Shown here: one piece after another, positions 1 to 10,066 of the stretch
Layout: each line of letters opens with the position of its first letter
How positions within the stretch are numbered: position 1 is the stretch's first letter
Source of the DNA: Mycoplasmopsis arginini
GTDB lineage: Bacteria; Bacillota_I; Bacilli_A; Mycoplasmatales; Metamycoplasmataceae
NCBI RefSeq assembly: GCF_900660725.1
Contig: NZ_LR215044.1
Span: 310,001 to 374,000, forward strand
Reading direction: 5' to 3'
Length of the DNA: 64,000 nt
Position numbers and translations under genes: made by a program
Notes under the pieces: model-generated
Told to the model about the DNA's origin: nothing
Database searches by the model: none
The model's input: only the letters and a program-made list of their open reading frames with translations

Positions 1-1
1 A

Positions 2-592
2 GCAATCCATAATTACAACACATTTACAAAACCTTATTTACCTAAAGAATATGAGAAAGAGGATTATGAATTTGACTCAAAAATAATAAGCCTTAACAAA
101 GAAGCAGAAAAGTATTTTTCAATCAATGAAAACGCTTTAAAATCAAAACAAATTTCAAAAATTGTTAAATCTGATGATGAATATTATTTTGTTTTTAATT
201 GAGTACATAGAAAGTGCCAGGTTAGAAACACAAACCAAGATGATTATTTTTCAGTGATGCTAAAAGTAAATCAAAATCTTTTTGATGATATTTTTAAGGA
301 ATTAAATGATATTGAGGCTCAAAAAAATTATACTCATATTCAAAGAAACGAGAATAATGTTTTATGGCATTATGTCAATAAGTTCGCTTTTAATTCTAAT
401 CAAAAACAAGATTATGATGCTATAAATAAAAAACTAAATTGCAAACATATTTTTATAAAAGATAAAGAACCAAAATTTATTTTTAATTTAAGTGTTGATT
501 ATTTAAATAAGAAATCTTCTCTAGAAATTAAAAATTTAATTACTAAGAAAAACATTGAAATTGAATTCAAATTAGAAATGAAAAGAGCTTAA
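2..592 (+). CDS. Hypothetical protein, C-terminal part (gene runs off the left edge)
   Basis: The reading frame is open from the first complete codon at position 2 to a TAA at 590-592, with one TGA read as Trp near 200. The beginning is therefore missing, and the ATG at 254 is internal. About 196 residues are visible. They are lysine-, asparagine- and tyrosine-rich, with no signal peptide, membrane segment or catalytic motif I recognise. A very small membrane-protein gene follows 3 bp downstream, so the two are probably co-transcribed. Function unknown. Confidence 0.7.
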
Positions 593-595
593 TTT

Positions 596-721
596 ATGTC
601 AAATAAAAAGAAGAATATTTTAATAACAATTGGTGTCATATTTGGCTTATTAGCATTAATTGGAATAATTATTGGAATGGTTTTTGGATATATAATATTA
701 ACAATGCCAAATTATTGCTAA
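596..721 (+). CDS. Small single-pass membrane protein
   Basis: A 41-residue ORF starts at an ATG 3 bp after the preceding stop. It has a lysine-rich start (MSNKKKN), one long hydrophobic helix of Ile/Leu/Val/Gly over residues 8-34, and a short polar tail ending in Cys. It ends about 20 bp before an intrinsic terminator, so it is the last gene of the upstream unit. Tiny lysine-then-hydrophobic proteins are common in mollicutes, but no family can be assigned. Confidence 0.55.
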   Translation: MSNKKKNILITIGVIFGLLALIGIIIGMVFGYIILTMPNYC

Positions 722-740
722 AAATAAATGATATAAATAA

Positions 741-766
741 AAAATGCCCTAATGGCGTTTTTATTT
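741..766 (+). terminator. Intrinsic terminator
   Basis: A short stem (AATGCC / GGCGTT) followed by a T-rich run closes the unit ahead of ffh. Confidence 0.7.
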
Positions 767-791
767 TAATTTATTATATTATAATAAATAC

Positions 792-2117
792 ATGCTAGAT
801 TTTATACAAAGAAGAATTCAAAAATCAATTGATAAAATTAACAAAAAATTATCAATTAATGAGGAAGATATTTTAGAAATTTTACGTGAAGTTAAATTGG
901 CGTTATTGGAGGCCGACGTTAATTTAGAAGTTGTTAAATCTTTTATTAAACAAGTAAAGGAAAAAGCTTTAAATAGTCAAATTATTGGTAAATTAAACCA
1001 ACAACAAACAGTTTTAAAAATATTTAAAGATGAATTAACAACAATACTAGGGAATAAAACAATTGAAATTAAGCCCAAATCTTATCCAACAAAAATAATG
1101 ATGGTTGGACTACAAGGTTCTGGTAAAACTACAACTTCAGCAAAATTAGCAGTTTACTTTAGAAAGAAAGGTATTTTTAAAAAACCTTTATTAGTCGGAG
1201 ATGATATTTATCGTCCAGCCGCTAGAGATCAATTAGAACAGCTTGCAAAACAAACACAAACAGACTTTTATACAAAAAGTGAAAATGATGCTTTATTAAT
1301 AGCAACACAAGCAATTGAGGCAGCTGAAGAGCATAAAAACGATTTAGTTATTATTGATACCGCCGGTCGTTTAGCAATTGATGAACAACTAATGGATGAA
1401 TTAAAGAATATAAAAAGTAAAGTTAAACCTGATTATATTTTCTTAATTGTTGACTCAATGAGTGGTCAAGATGTTATTAATACAGCTAAAAAGTTTCATG
1501 AAGAACTAAATCTAAGTGGAACAATTATAACCAAACTAGATTCTGATGCTAGAGGTGGTGCCGCGTTATCTATTACTCATTTATTACAAGTTCCAATTGC
1601 ATTTATCGGGGTAAGTGAAAAAATTACTGGATTAGAACTATTCTACCCTGACAGAATGGCTGACAGAATCTTAGGAATGGGTGATGTTTTATCATTAATC
1701 GAAAAAGCTTCGGAAGAAGTTGATGAAAAAATGATGAAAAAAATTGGCTATAAAATGATTAGTGGTAAATTCGATCTTAATGATTTAATGAACTCTTTAT
1801 CTCAAATTAAAAAATTAGGTAAAATGAAATCTATACTTAAATTAATTCCTGGTATGGCTGATAAAGTTAGTGATGAAAAAATAGATGAGGCTGAAAATAA
1901 ATTTAAGGTTTACACTTATTTAATTAATTCAATGACTGACTTAGAAAAAAAGAACCCTAAACTTTTAAAAAATCCAACTAGAAAAGACAGAATTATCAAA
2001 GGATCAGGAAGAAGTGCAAGAGAATACAACATGCTAATAAATGACTTTGAAAGAATGTCAAAACAAATGAAAGAAATGGGCTCAAATCCACAAATTAAAA
2101 ATGGAATTTTAGGTTAA
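792..2117 (+). CDS. ffh: Signal recognition particle protein Ffh (SRP54)
   Basis: 441 residues, the usual length. The N domain (1-~90) is followed by the GTPase G domain with P-loop GLQGSGKTTT (~109-118), DTAGR (~191) and TKLDSDARGG (~245), then a helical M domain (~300-430) that binds the SRP RNA. The protein targets membrane and secreted proteins co-translationally to the FtsY/SecY machinery. It stands alone between terminators. The M domain is less methionine-rich than in E. coli, as is usual for AT-rich mollicutes. The ATG at 792 gives the canonical short N-terminus. Confidence 0.97.
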   Translation: MLDFIQRRIQKSIDKINKKLSINEEDILEILREVKLALLEADVNLEVVKSFIKQVKEKALNSQIIGKLNQQQTVLKIFKDELTTILGNKTIEIKPKSYPTKIMMVGLQGSGKTTTSAKLAVYFRKKGIFKKPLLVGDDIYRPAARDQLEQLAKQTQTDFYTKSENDALLIATQAIEAAEEHKNDLVIIDTAGRLAIDEQLMDELKNIKSKVKPDYIFLIVDSMSGQDVINTAKKFHEELNLSGTIITKLDSDARGGAALSITHLLQVPIAFIGVSEKITGLELFYPDRMADRILGMGDVLSLIEKASEEVDEKMMKKIGYKMISGKFDLNDLMNSLSQIKKLGKMKSILKLIPGMADKVSDEKIDEAENKFKVYTYLINSMTDLEKKNPKLLKNPTRKDRIIKGSGRSAREYNMLINDFERMSKQMKEMGSNPQIKNGILG

Positions 2118-2122
2118 AAAAT

Positions 2123-2157
2123 AAAACTCCCGAGAAAAAATCTTAGGAGTTTTATTT
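2123..2157. terminator. Bidirectional terminator between ffh and the convergent SGNH gene
   Basis: The stem AAAACTCC / GGAGTTTT has T-rich flanks on both strands. It lies between ffh (plus) and the convergent gene ending at 2158 (minus). Confidence 0.75.
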
Positions 2158-4305
2158 TTATAGTTTATTTTTTTTAATTATTTTTTTAACAATAAAAAGA
2201 TTTTTCAATAATTTTACACCTGTAATAAAAAAGATGTTTATTGAGACAAGATTTGATTTCTTAAATAGTTTTTCTTTACTTGTTTTAAGTTGAAAAATTA
2301 AGTCATATATTGAAATCTTTTTAGCGTTATCAAGAAATTTTAAGAAAATATTATTTAAATATTTAGGATTATTTTTGCAAATATTTAATATATTATTAAT
2401 AGCATTTTTTAATGCCTTATAATCTTTGGAATCTAATTCTAAACGAATTGAATTCTTAATTGTTGATATAAAGAAATCAACGGTATTATTAATATTATCA
2501 TCATTGGTTAATTCAACTAACATTTTGTCAAAAAGAAATAATAAATTATATTTATTTTTAACAATAAAATGTTTTCAAAGTTCATCAAAGTTTTTTAACT
2601 TAACATAAATATCTGAATAATTAATTAGTGATTCGATAAAGAAATCGATAAATTCCTTAAATGTATTTAAGCTTGAAAGATATTTTTTTATTTTATTAAA
2701 ACGTTTATCATTTTTTATATTAAATAAATAACTTAATAAACTGGTATTTAAAGCATCACTGAAAATTGCTTTAGTAATTTCTTTAATTTCTGCCTTTGAA
2801 TCATTAATTAAACCAGAACTAAAAAAGTTTTTAAAAACATCATAAACTAAATTTTGTTCTTGTTTGAAAATTAAATTAATTTCTTTCTTGATTAATTGAT
2901 AATCTATATAAAAGGCTTCATTATGTTTTTTGGCAATCAAAGATTGTTCGATAATATAAAGAATATTATCCACTTTTTGATCCTTTAGTAAAATCAAAAT
3001 TGCTGCTTTTGATCTTTGTTCATTATTTAAAAATTCTAAAATTTTATTAACACTTTCATACTCTTCAGGTGCTTTTAAAAATTTCTCAATAATAAATTTT
3101 TTTGAAATATCTTTAATTGGAAATTTACTATATCTTATAAATAAAGATCAAAAATCAGTTATACGGTTTTTCTTATCAAGATTACTATTAAAGTATGACT
3201 CTGAACTATTTGGAATAAAAACATTCTCATTTTTATTTCTACCATAAACGCTGTTGAATAAATCATAATTATTAGAACTATTAGAAATAGACATATAATA
3301 TTTTGCATCGTCCATTCAATAATTTTGTTCAGAAATATATTTATCCTTAAATATTAGATTATTTAAATCTAATAAAAAATGCTTTTTATTAAAAAATAAT
3401 TTCGTGTAAATATCCATTCCAACTTTTTTATAGCCTTTTTCAGTTGGATAAATTGAAAAAATATTTTCAAATAAATAACTCTTATTTTCTTCTCAATATG
3501 TTTTATCATTAATATCAATAAAATCTACTGAACCTTTTATTGCAGCGTTTTTGATAGATTGGCTTAATGCGTTTTGTAAATAAGAATAAATATCAAAACG
3601 TTCTTTTAAAGTTATATTAGTAAATGACAAAATCGCATCTTTTAAATTAAGTAATAAAGGCGAATAATTTGTGGTAATTATCTTTGCTTTATTATTAAGC
3701 GATTTTATTGTTGCTATAAAATTTATTAATTTTTGTTCAACATCTATTCTCACATTTGAAACATGCTGTTGAATTAGTTTTATTTGATCATCTCTTTCTT
3801 TTGAATTTAACTTGTGCAAAGAAAAAATTTCTTTTAAAGGTAAATTAGAAAAAAAATCGTAAAAACCTGTTGTTATACTTATTAAATTTGCTTCTTTTAT
3901 TTTTTTTGAAAAAAAACTAAAATCATTATTATTTATATTTCAGTCTTTTAAGAATTTTGAAAAATAGTTCTCAAATATATTGGCTGAAAATCAATCTATT
4001 GATTGAATTAAGTCGATTTTATTAGACATTTTTTTTAATGTTTTTTTATCATTTGTGTATAAAGCCTTTAAAAAATCTATTGATCCATTAATAACCGAAA
4101 AGTTGTAAAAGCTATTTAGTTCTAAATTATCATTATTTTTAATTAAATTGGCAAGTGTTGAAGGATAACATAAACCTAAAATTTTTCCGTCTTGATTTAA
4201 AAATCCGTTAGTAGGAAATCCAACTTTTGAATTAAATCCCGAAGCAAAAGCATCACCTAAAGCAATATAATTAATTTTAATTTTTGAAGTATTTTTGTCA
4301 GTCAT
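2158..4305 (-). CDS. SGNH/GDSL-hydrolase-like protein, catalytic residues replaced
   Basis: A single 715-residue frame once TGA is read as Trp. The N-terminus carries a block-I-like segment YIALGDAFASGFN (~residues 11-23), as in the SGNH/GDSL esterases of mycoplasmas (usually ALGDS.SAGF). The nucleophile Ser of GDS is Ala here (codon GCT). The C-terminal catalytic block, normally D..HP...GY, reads SIYPTEKGYKKVG near residue ~300, with Tyr where the His should be. The remaining ~400 residues are helical and lysine-rich with no recognisable domain. A good ribosome site (AGGAAGG) precedes the ATG at 4305, which lies 1 bp after the rbgA stop. It is the third gene of the trmL-rbgA operon. It is probably a non-catalytic member of the family; the fold assignment is inferred from motifs only. 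Confidence 0.7.
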
Positions 4306-4306
4306 T

Positions 4307-5149
4307 TTATTTACCTTCCTCATATACATCAAAAATTACATTATTTAAATTTTTGAAATAATTAATTAACATATTTATTCCTTTTTTAATGTCATAAACA
4401 CCGTTTTTAAGAAGTAAATTATTAATTTGGGCGTACTTTGCAAGGTTATCAAAAATTTCTTCCTCACTAAAAGTAGGTTCTAATTTAATTTCGGTTAGTT
4501 TCTCAGGATAATATTTTGACATTAATCGATATAAAGCAACTATTAACTCATTAATATCAATTGCTTCTTGTCTAATTGACCCAACAATAGCAAGCTTCGC
4601 ACCAGCTTCATCACTTTCAATTTTAGGCATTAATAAGCCGGGCGTATCTAATAACATATAGTTTTTGCAATTAATTCATTGTTCTGATCTAGTTATGCCC
4701 GCTATTGCCCCTACTTTAGTTGATTTAGATTTAGACATAGTATTAATTAAAGTAGACTTACCCACATTAGGCACACCTAAAACAACACACTTTAAAGCGG
4801 GTGTTAATTTTCCTTTTAGATCATTTTTAGCCTTAAATTTTAAAAATTCTTTATTTAATGCGTTATTAATTTTGGCATATCCGTCTTTGTTTTTTAAATT
4901 AGTTATAACAACTTGTCCACGTTTTTGATACTTTTCTAAAAAAGGGTTCAATTTAGCTAAATTAGTTTTATCCGCTTTGTTAAAAACAAATAAAATTGGC
5001 TTATTATTGATAAGTTTAAAAATCTCTTCATTAAAAGAGCTTTTAGGAAGTCTTGCATCCATTACAACGATAAATAAATCAAAAAGTTTTTGCTTTTCTT
5101 GTAAAAGTCTAAATTGTTTGGCCATATGACCAGGAAATCAATGAATCAT
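4307..5149 (-). CDS. rbgA: Ribosome biogenesis GTPase RbgA/YlqF
   Basis: 280 residues. The start is set by the conserved opening IHWFPGHMAK, which contains a TGA-Trp and therefore lies upstream of the apparent internal ATG. Circularly permuted GTPase motifs appear in order: DARLP, NKAD (G4), GVPNVGKS (G1/P-loop), GITRSEQ, and DTPG (G3). RbgA acts in late 50S assembly. The gene lies between trmL (13 bp upstream) and the SGNH-like gene (1 bp downstream), in one operon. Confidence 0.95.
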
Positions 5150-5162
5150 GTTAATCCTTTTT

Positions 5163-5690
5163 TTAATCTTTTTTTAGAATAAAATCTTTACCTTTTTGAA
5201 CCTCATAAACTGATAGATCTTCAAAATTATTTTGACGTAAAATTTCATATAATATAATTGCAACGGAATTAGCTAAATTTAAGCTTCGACATTGTGCATT
5301 CATTGGAATTCTTAAACAGTTTGCAATTTTGTCTTGCATAATTCTTTTGGGAATTCCTGTGCTTTCAGTTCCAAACATTACTCAAATTTCTTTTTCTTTT
5401 TTTAAAATTTTATTATAGTTAATTTCAGCATAATTGTGAAGTCCATAACGAGTAATATAAAAAACATTCTTATCTGGATATTTTTCTATAAATTTATCAT
5501 AACTTTCATGAATTTCATGTTGTATTTCGCTTAAAAAATGACCTGCTGCTTTTCTTTTTAATCAATGTGGGTGCAAATCAAAAGCAATGGGCTTAATGAT
5601 ATGAAGTTTGGCTTTTCCAGCAAAGCATGTTCTAATTATGTTTGCGGTATTAGGACTTATTTCTGGTTGATATAAAATAATGTTAATCAT
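5163..5690 (-). CDS. trmL: tRNA (cytidine/uridine-34-2'-O)-methyltransferase TrmL
   Basis: 175 residues, full length for TrmL, a small SPOUT methyltransferase that modifies the wobble base of tRNA-Leu. It opens MINIILYQPEISPNTANIIR, and the C-terminal knot motifs include FGTESTGIPK and CLRIPM...SLNLANSVAI. Two TGA-Trp codons lie inside. It is the first gene of the trmL-rbgA-SGNH operon. Confidence 0.93.
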
Positions 5691-5788
5691 AGTAAAAATT
5701 TTACTATAAATAGTAAAAAATAAAGTTGATTAACTCTTGGAATTTAAAATCACACTAATTTAAATTATTTTTATAGAATTAGTTTTTT

Positions 5789-5826
5789 ATAAAAAAATAA
5801 AACTCAACGTTTGGTGTTGAGTTTTA
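5789..5826 (-). terminator. Intrinsic terminator of rpsO
   Basis: A perfect 10-bp stem AAAACTCAAC / GTTGAGTTTT with a minus-strand T run, directly after rpsO. Confidence 0.85.
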
Positions 5827-5843
5827 AGCTTGAAATATCGAAA

Positions 5844-6110
5844 TTATTTTCTAATATTTAGAGCTTTAATGGTTGTTTGGTATAAAGTGTAATCTTCATC
5901 CTTTAAGTGGCTTAGTAGAGCTTTACGGTGGTTAACCTTAGCCATAAATCCACGCATTGAATGTAAGTCTTTTTTATTTACTGCGAAGTGTTTTTTTAAT
6001 GATTCAATATCTTCGGTAAGAATTGCGATTTGTACAGGAAGATAACCTGTATCTTTGTCATTTCTACCAAATTGTTTAACTAATTCGCTTTTTCTTTGTT
6101 TTGAAACCAT
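5844..6110 (-). CDS. rpsO: 30S ribosomal protein S15
   Basis: 88 residues, standard length. Typical S15 features are the N-terminal [14 protein letters not shown], GSPxVQ-like region [14 protein letters not shown], and the highly conserved LLSHLK.ED..LY near the C-terminus. S15 is a primary 16S binder that organises the central domain. It is a monocistronic unit with its own terminator. Confidence 0.97.
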   Translation of the reverse strand: MVSKQRKSELVKQFGRNDKDTGYLPVQIAILTEDIESLKKHFAVNKKDLHSMRGFMAKVNHRKALLSHLKDEDYTLYQTTIKALNIRK

Positions 6111-6241
6111 GTTTCGATCCTTTCATAACCTAGCAATAATCTTAATTATTACCAAGGAATAATTTTTAATCGATATAAGTATAGCACTTTTTAATAAATA
6201 TCTTCATTTTTCATTAGTAGCTATGATTAAATATTAATTTT

Positions 6242-6793
6242 CTAAACTTTTTCTTTTTAAATTATTACGTCAAGTTTTTCTATAAGAAATAGTATATTCT
6301 TGACAATATTTTTGAATGATATTATCTCAATATTCAAAACTTTTTTATCATTATCAAAAGTTGTATTAAGTTGATATAACATATTATCATTAGGAGAAGT
6401 TGTTTTGACCATGATTATTAAGTAATGTAAAAAATAAATGCTGATCAAAAATTAATTAATATATTTTCTGATATTTTATAGTATTCATACATACCAGATT
6501 CCTTAGAGCTAAATTCTTGGGCGCTTATTCTTATTTCAACTATATGATGGCGACAACAATTTCATTGACCTATTTCATTTTTAAAATTAGTATAATAGTC
6601 AAATATTATAATTTCATTATAAAGGCCAATGATAGCTTCTTTTTTCCATAATTTCAATTACTTGATAATATCTTTTAACCCAAATATTATTTTTCTCTCT
6701 TTCTAAAAATTCTTTGAGGGTCTAAAAAAATCTTCAACTTTACTATAAATCTTCCTTTGGCAAAACATTATCATAAAAAGTGGATGATATAAT
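6242..6793 (-). pseudogene. Decayed coding region, no intact gene
   Basis: Minus-strand translation gives several short stretches of protein-like sequence in different frames, separated by stops. The longest are 63 and 65 codons (6257-6448 and 6703-6900), and a piece contains RHHIVEIRISAQEF. None has a good ribosome site and start together. The pattern fits a frameshifted remnant of a hypothetical gene rather than functional short genes. I do not recognise the family. Confidence 0.4.
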
Positions 6794-6970
6794 CTAATCA
6801 ACAGTAACTTCTTTGTCCTCAACAACATTTTGTTCTGAGTTATCTTGATTATTGTTTTGTATTTCTTTATCAGAATTAAGTTTCTTCTTAAATCTAACAA
6901 TAGAAATAATGATAATTATAAAAATAATAATAATAATAATTGGAAAAATTAATAATAACATTCATCACAT
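6794..6970 (-). CDS. Small membrane protein with one hydrophobic helix
   Basis: A 58-residue ORF starting ATG-TGA-TGA (Met-Trp-Trp). A hydrophobic run of Leu/Ile covers residues 5-24, followed by a basic RFKKK stop-transfer and an acidic, Asn/Gln/Glu-rich tail to the TAG. It lies upstream (minus strand) of the decayed region and may be the surviving N-terminal piece of a larger gene. Function unknown. Confidence 0.35.
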
Positions 6971-7017
6971 ATTTCCACATTAAGTCAAAATATTTTAATT
7001 TAAAACAATTATTAATA

Positions 7018-7043
7018 AATAAAAACACGCCAGTGCGTGTTTA
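7018..7043 (-). terminator. Intrinsic terminator after tRNA-Ile
   Basis: An 8-bp stem AAACACGC / GCGTGTTT with a minus-strand T run, downstream of tRNA-Ile. Confidence 0.8.
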
Positions 7044-7061
7044 ATGATCAATTTCTTGAAA

Positions 7062-7138
7062 TGGTGCGAACGAATGGACTTGAACCATCGACCTCACGAT
7101 TATCAGTCGTGTGCTCTAACCAGCTGAGCTACGCTCGC
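7062..7138 (-). tRNA. tRNA-Ile(GAT)
   Basis: 77 nt including encoded CCA. Acceptor GCGAGCG/CGTTCGC, anticodon stem CACGA/TCGTG with loop CTGATAA (anticodon GAT), T-loop GTTCAAGTC. Downstream of the rplM-rpsI operon on the same strand. Confidence 0.95.
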
Positions 7139-7180
7139 ATTACAATGGGATAAAACCCATATAAGTATACCACAAAAAAA

Positions 7181-7579
7181 TTAACGTTTTGAAAATTGTC
7201 TTGCTCTTCTTGCTTTTCTCAAACCGAATTTTTTACGTTCTTTAACACGAGCATCTCTTGTTAAGAAACCGGCATCTTTTAATTTATTACGATATTCATT
7301 ATTTGAAGCTTCTAAAAGTCCTCTAGCAATACCTAATCTGATAGCACCAGCTTGACCTGTTAATCCACCACCGTTAACATTTGCAAAAATATCAAATTGA
7401 TTTGTTGTTTCAGTTACGGTAAATGGACTTAAAGCATCTTTTAATAAAATATCTGAATTTAAATATTGTCTTGCTTCTTTACCATTAATTACAAAACTAC
7501 CTTTTCCAGGAATTAAGTAAACTCTGGCAACAGATGATTTGCGACGACCTAGACCATAGTATCTAATTTTATCTGCCAT
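7181..7579 (-). CDS. rpsI: 30S ribosomal protein S9
   Basis: 132 residues. Conserved [10 protein letters not shown] near the N-terminus, [10 protein letters not shown] in the centre, and the basic tail [12 protein letters not shown] that reaches into the P site. The ATG overlaps the rplM stop (TAATG), giving the standard rplM-rpsI operon. Confidence 0.97.
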   Translation of the reverse strand: MADKIRYYGLGRRKSSVARVYLIPGKGSFVINGKEARQYLNSDILLKDALSPFTVTETTNQFDIFANVNGGGLTGQAGAIRLGIARGLLEASNNEYRNKLKDAGFLTRDARVKERKKFGLRKARRARQFSKR

Positions 7580-8013
7580 TATTTAACCTCGATTAATGTT
7601 GGTTGTTGTGATACTTGTTTATGTTCTGCATTTGCATAAACATATAGATTTTTAAATTGTTTACGGCCTAGTTTTGTGTGAGGTAACATACCTCTAACTG
7701 CTTTTTCTACTAAAACTTCTGGTTTTTTAGCTCTTAAATCAGCAGCAGTAATTTGTTTTAATCCACCAGGATATCCAGTGTGGTGGTAGTAAATTTTCTT
7801 TTCATCTTTTTTAGCTGTTAAAAGAACATCTTTTGCATTAATAACAACTACATTGTCGCCCATGTCAACATTTGGTGTAAATGTTGGTTTATTTTTTCCA
7901 CGAAGGATTGAAGCTACAAGAGTTGAAAGTCTACCTAAAGGTACGTTGGCTGCATCGATGATGTATCACTTTTTGTCAACTAATTCTTTTCTAATAATTG
8001 TTGTTTGACGCAT
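7579..8013 (-). CDS. rplM: 50S ribosomal protein L13
   Basis: 144 residues, standard length, starting [20 protein letters not shown] at 8013. An internal TGA-Trp hides this N-terminus if the standard code is used. Conserved [15 protein letters not shown], and [12 protein letters not shown]. First gene of the rplM-rpsI pair, overlapping rpsI by one base. Confidence 0.97.
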
Positions 8014-8103
8014 ACTTTCTCTTTCTAATGTAAATATATTTTTTGATTTAATTAAATTGCAATTTAAATTTATGCTTATCTATTATAACAAAAATAATTT
8101 TAT

Positions 8104-8766
8104 TTAATTTATTTTTGCAAGCATATAAATAATTGCTGTTTCTGCTCTTAAGATTGTTTTTGTTAGCGCAACAATTTTAACATTATTTTGAGTTGCTAAA
8201 TCTATTTCTTTTTTAGAAAAACCGCCTTCAGGTCCTACTATTAATAAAGTATTCTTATTTACTTTTTCAATTTTATTGGCTTTTTCATTTTCATAAGCAA
8301 GAATTTTATTTGGAATATCTAAATTTAAAAGATCTTCAAATTTTAAAACTTTTTCTAAAGTTGGAATTTTGTTACGAAAAGACTGTTGAGCGGCTTCCAA
8401 AATTATTTTTTTAAAACGCAATAATTTATTATCAATTTGAATATTAGTTTTATCTGTATATTCAGAAATAAACGGAATTATTTTGGTAGCACCCAGTTCA
8501 ACGGATTTCTGTAATGCAATTTCAAAATGATTTTGTTTAATTAATGGTATAGCAACCACAACATCAAAATCCAACTCATTATTAGTTGAAATTTTTTCTT
8601 TAATTAAAGCCTTATTAGGAAAAATAAAATTACATAAATAAAACTCATCTTGATAATTAATTAAAAAATCTTGATCTTTAATTCTTATAACTTTTAAATG
8701 TTTTAAAACATCTTCGTCTAATATAAAATACTCTTTTTCTTTTTGATAAGCAAAAAATTTATACAT
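8104..8766 (-). CDS. rsmE: 16S rRNA (uracil-1498-N3)-methyltransferase RsmE
   Basis: 220 residues. An N-terminal PUA-like region is followed by a SPOUT domain with VELGATKIIPF, the SAM-binding knot LLIVGPEGGFSKKEID and LTKTILRAETAIIYMLAKI. It methylates U1498 in the decoding region of 16S rRNA. Single gene. Confidence 0.93.
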   Translation of the reverse strand: MYKFFAYQKEKEYFILDEDVLKHLKVIRIKDQDFLINYQDEFYLCNFIFPNKALIKEKISTNNELDFDVVVAIPLIKQNHFEIALQKSVELGATKIIPFISEYTDKTNIQIDNKLLRFKKIILEAAQQSFRNKIPTLEKVLKFEDLLNLDIPNKILAYENEKANKIEKVNKNTLLIVGPEGGFSKKEIDLATQNNVKIVALTKTILRAETAIIYMLAKIN

Positions 8767-8784
8767 AATTCAAAAATTATAATA

Positions 8785-8813
8785 TAAAAAAGAGGCGGAG
8801 TGCCTCTTTTTTG
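8785..8813 (-). terminator. Intrinsic terminator upstream of rsmE, downstream of ftsZ
   Basis: Stem AAAAAGAGGC / GCCTCTTTTT with A/T runs on both sides. On the minus strand it closes the mraZ-rsmH-ftsZ unit before rsmE. Confidence 0.8.
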
Positions 8814-8876
8814 ATTAATACATTATTAGTAATTTATTTATGCTAATAAAATTTCTTACATCATTTTATTAATAAA

Positions 8877-10004
8877 TTATTTATAAAGTAGTTCATCATT
8901 TTCATCATCACCTAAATCGTTTTCATTTAAGTATGATTTATTTTTTGAAGATGAGTAATTAGAAAGTGTTAAGTATTCTTGTGTATCATCCTCATTATAA
9001 CGTTTTTGAGTAACTTGTTCTTCTGTTAACTTAAAATCGTTTTCATTTTCGGCTTTTTTAATTCCTGTAGCTATTACAGATACATAAATTTCGCCTAGTT
9101 TTTCTGCTTCTTCACTAGCTGGTGATCCAACACCAAAGATAACATCAACATTTTCACCCGCAACGCTTTTTAGCTCATTTATTGCTTCTTGAAAGTCGTT
9201 GATTGTACTATTTTTAGATGATGAAAAGTAAACAATTGCTTTTGTAACACCCTTAATATTGCTATCAATAATTGGGCTATTTATAGCGCGATGCATTGCT
9301 TGTTTTGCGGCATTTTCACCGTTAGCATTTCCAATACCAACAATGGTTTCGCCACAATTCTTAATTAAAGTTTCTAAATCTGCTAAGTCTAAATTAATTA
9401 AACCAGGTACAGCTATAATATCTACAACAGTTCTAATAAATTGTTTAACAATATTATCTGCAACCTTAAAAGCATCCTTAAAAGAAATTTCTCCAAATTT
9501 GTCTTTTAATTTGTCATTTGAAATAATAATATAAGAATCAACGTATTTTTTTAACTCTTCTATTCCTTTTAAAGCAATTTGATTTCTTTTTGTTCCCTCG
9601 AAAGAAAAAGGAGTTGTAACAATTGCAATTACTAAAGAATTTTGCTCTTTAGCTAATTTTGCAATCACAGGTGCAGCACCAGTTCCGGTTCCACCACCCA
9701 TTCCTGCAGTAATAACAACTAAATTAGCATTTTTGATTTTTTCTTTAATTTCTTGTGCAGAATGTTCAGCTGCTGATTTACCCACTTCGGGGTTAGCTCC
9801 AGCCCCTATTCCTCTTTTATCTCCTAATTGTAAAGTAAGAGATTTATCAAATTTATCCAAAATTTGTTTATCTGTATTAGCTACAATAAACTCTAATCCA
9901 TCAATTTTTGTATCTAAAATGCTTTGAATACTATTATTACCACCACCACCGACGCCGATAACTTTAATTTTTGCAACTGAATTAAAATTTTCTAAATCTG
10001 CCAT
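8877..10004 (-). CDS. ftsZ: Cell division GTPase FtsZ
   Basis: 375 residues. The tubulin-type nucleotide site is intact: GVGGGGNNS (~17), NTDKQ, the G-box GGGTGTGAAP (~104-113), TPFSFEG and the T7-loop region PGLINLDLADL. The acidic C-terminal linker (DDTQEYLTLS...NDLGDDEND) ends in LLYK rather than a strong FtsA-binding peptide. It forms the division ring. It is the last gene of the mraZ-rsmH-x-ftsZ cluster, with a GGAGG ribosome site before the ATG. Confidence 0.97.
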   Translation of the reverse strand: MADLENFNSVAKIKVIGVGGGGNNSIQSILDTKIDGLEFIVANTDKQILDKFDKSLTLQLGDKRGIGAGANPEVGKSAAEHSAQEIKEKIKNANLVVITAGMGGGTGTGAAPVIAKLAKEQNSLVIAIVTTPFSFEGTKRNQIALKGIEELKKYVDSYIIISNDKLKDKFGEISFKDAFKVADNIVKQFIRTVVDIIAVPGLINLDLADLETLIKNCGETIVGIGNANGENAAKQAMHRAINSPIIDSNIKGVTKAIVYFSSSKNSTINDFQEAINELKSVAGENVDVIFGVGSPASEEAEKLGEIYVSVIATGIKKAENENDFKLTEEQVTQKRYNEDDTQEYLTLSNYSSSKNKSYLNENDLGDDENDELLYK

Positions 10005-10066
10005 GGTTAGCCTCCTTAAAAATAAAACTAAACTTAAATAAATTAAATTATATAAGTAATTATTTT

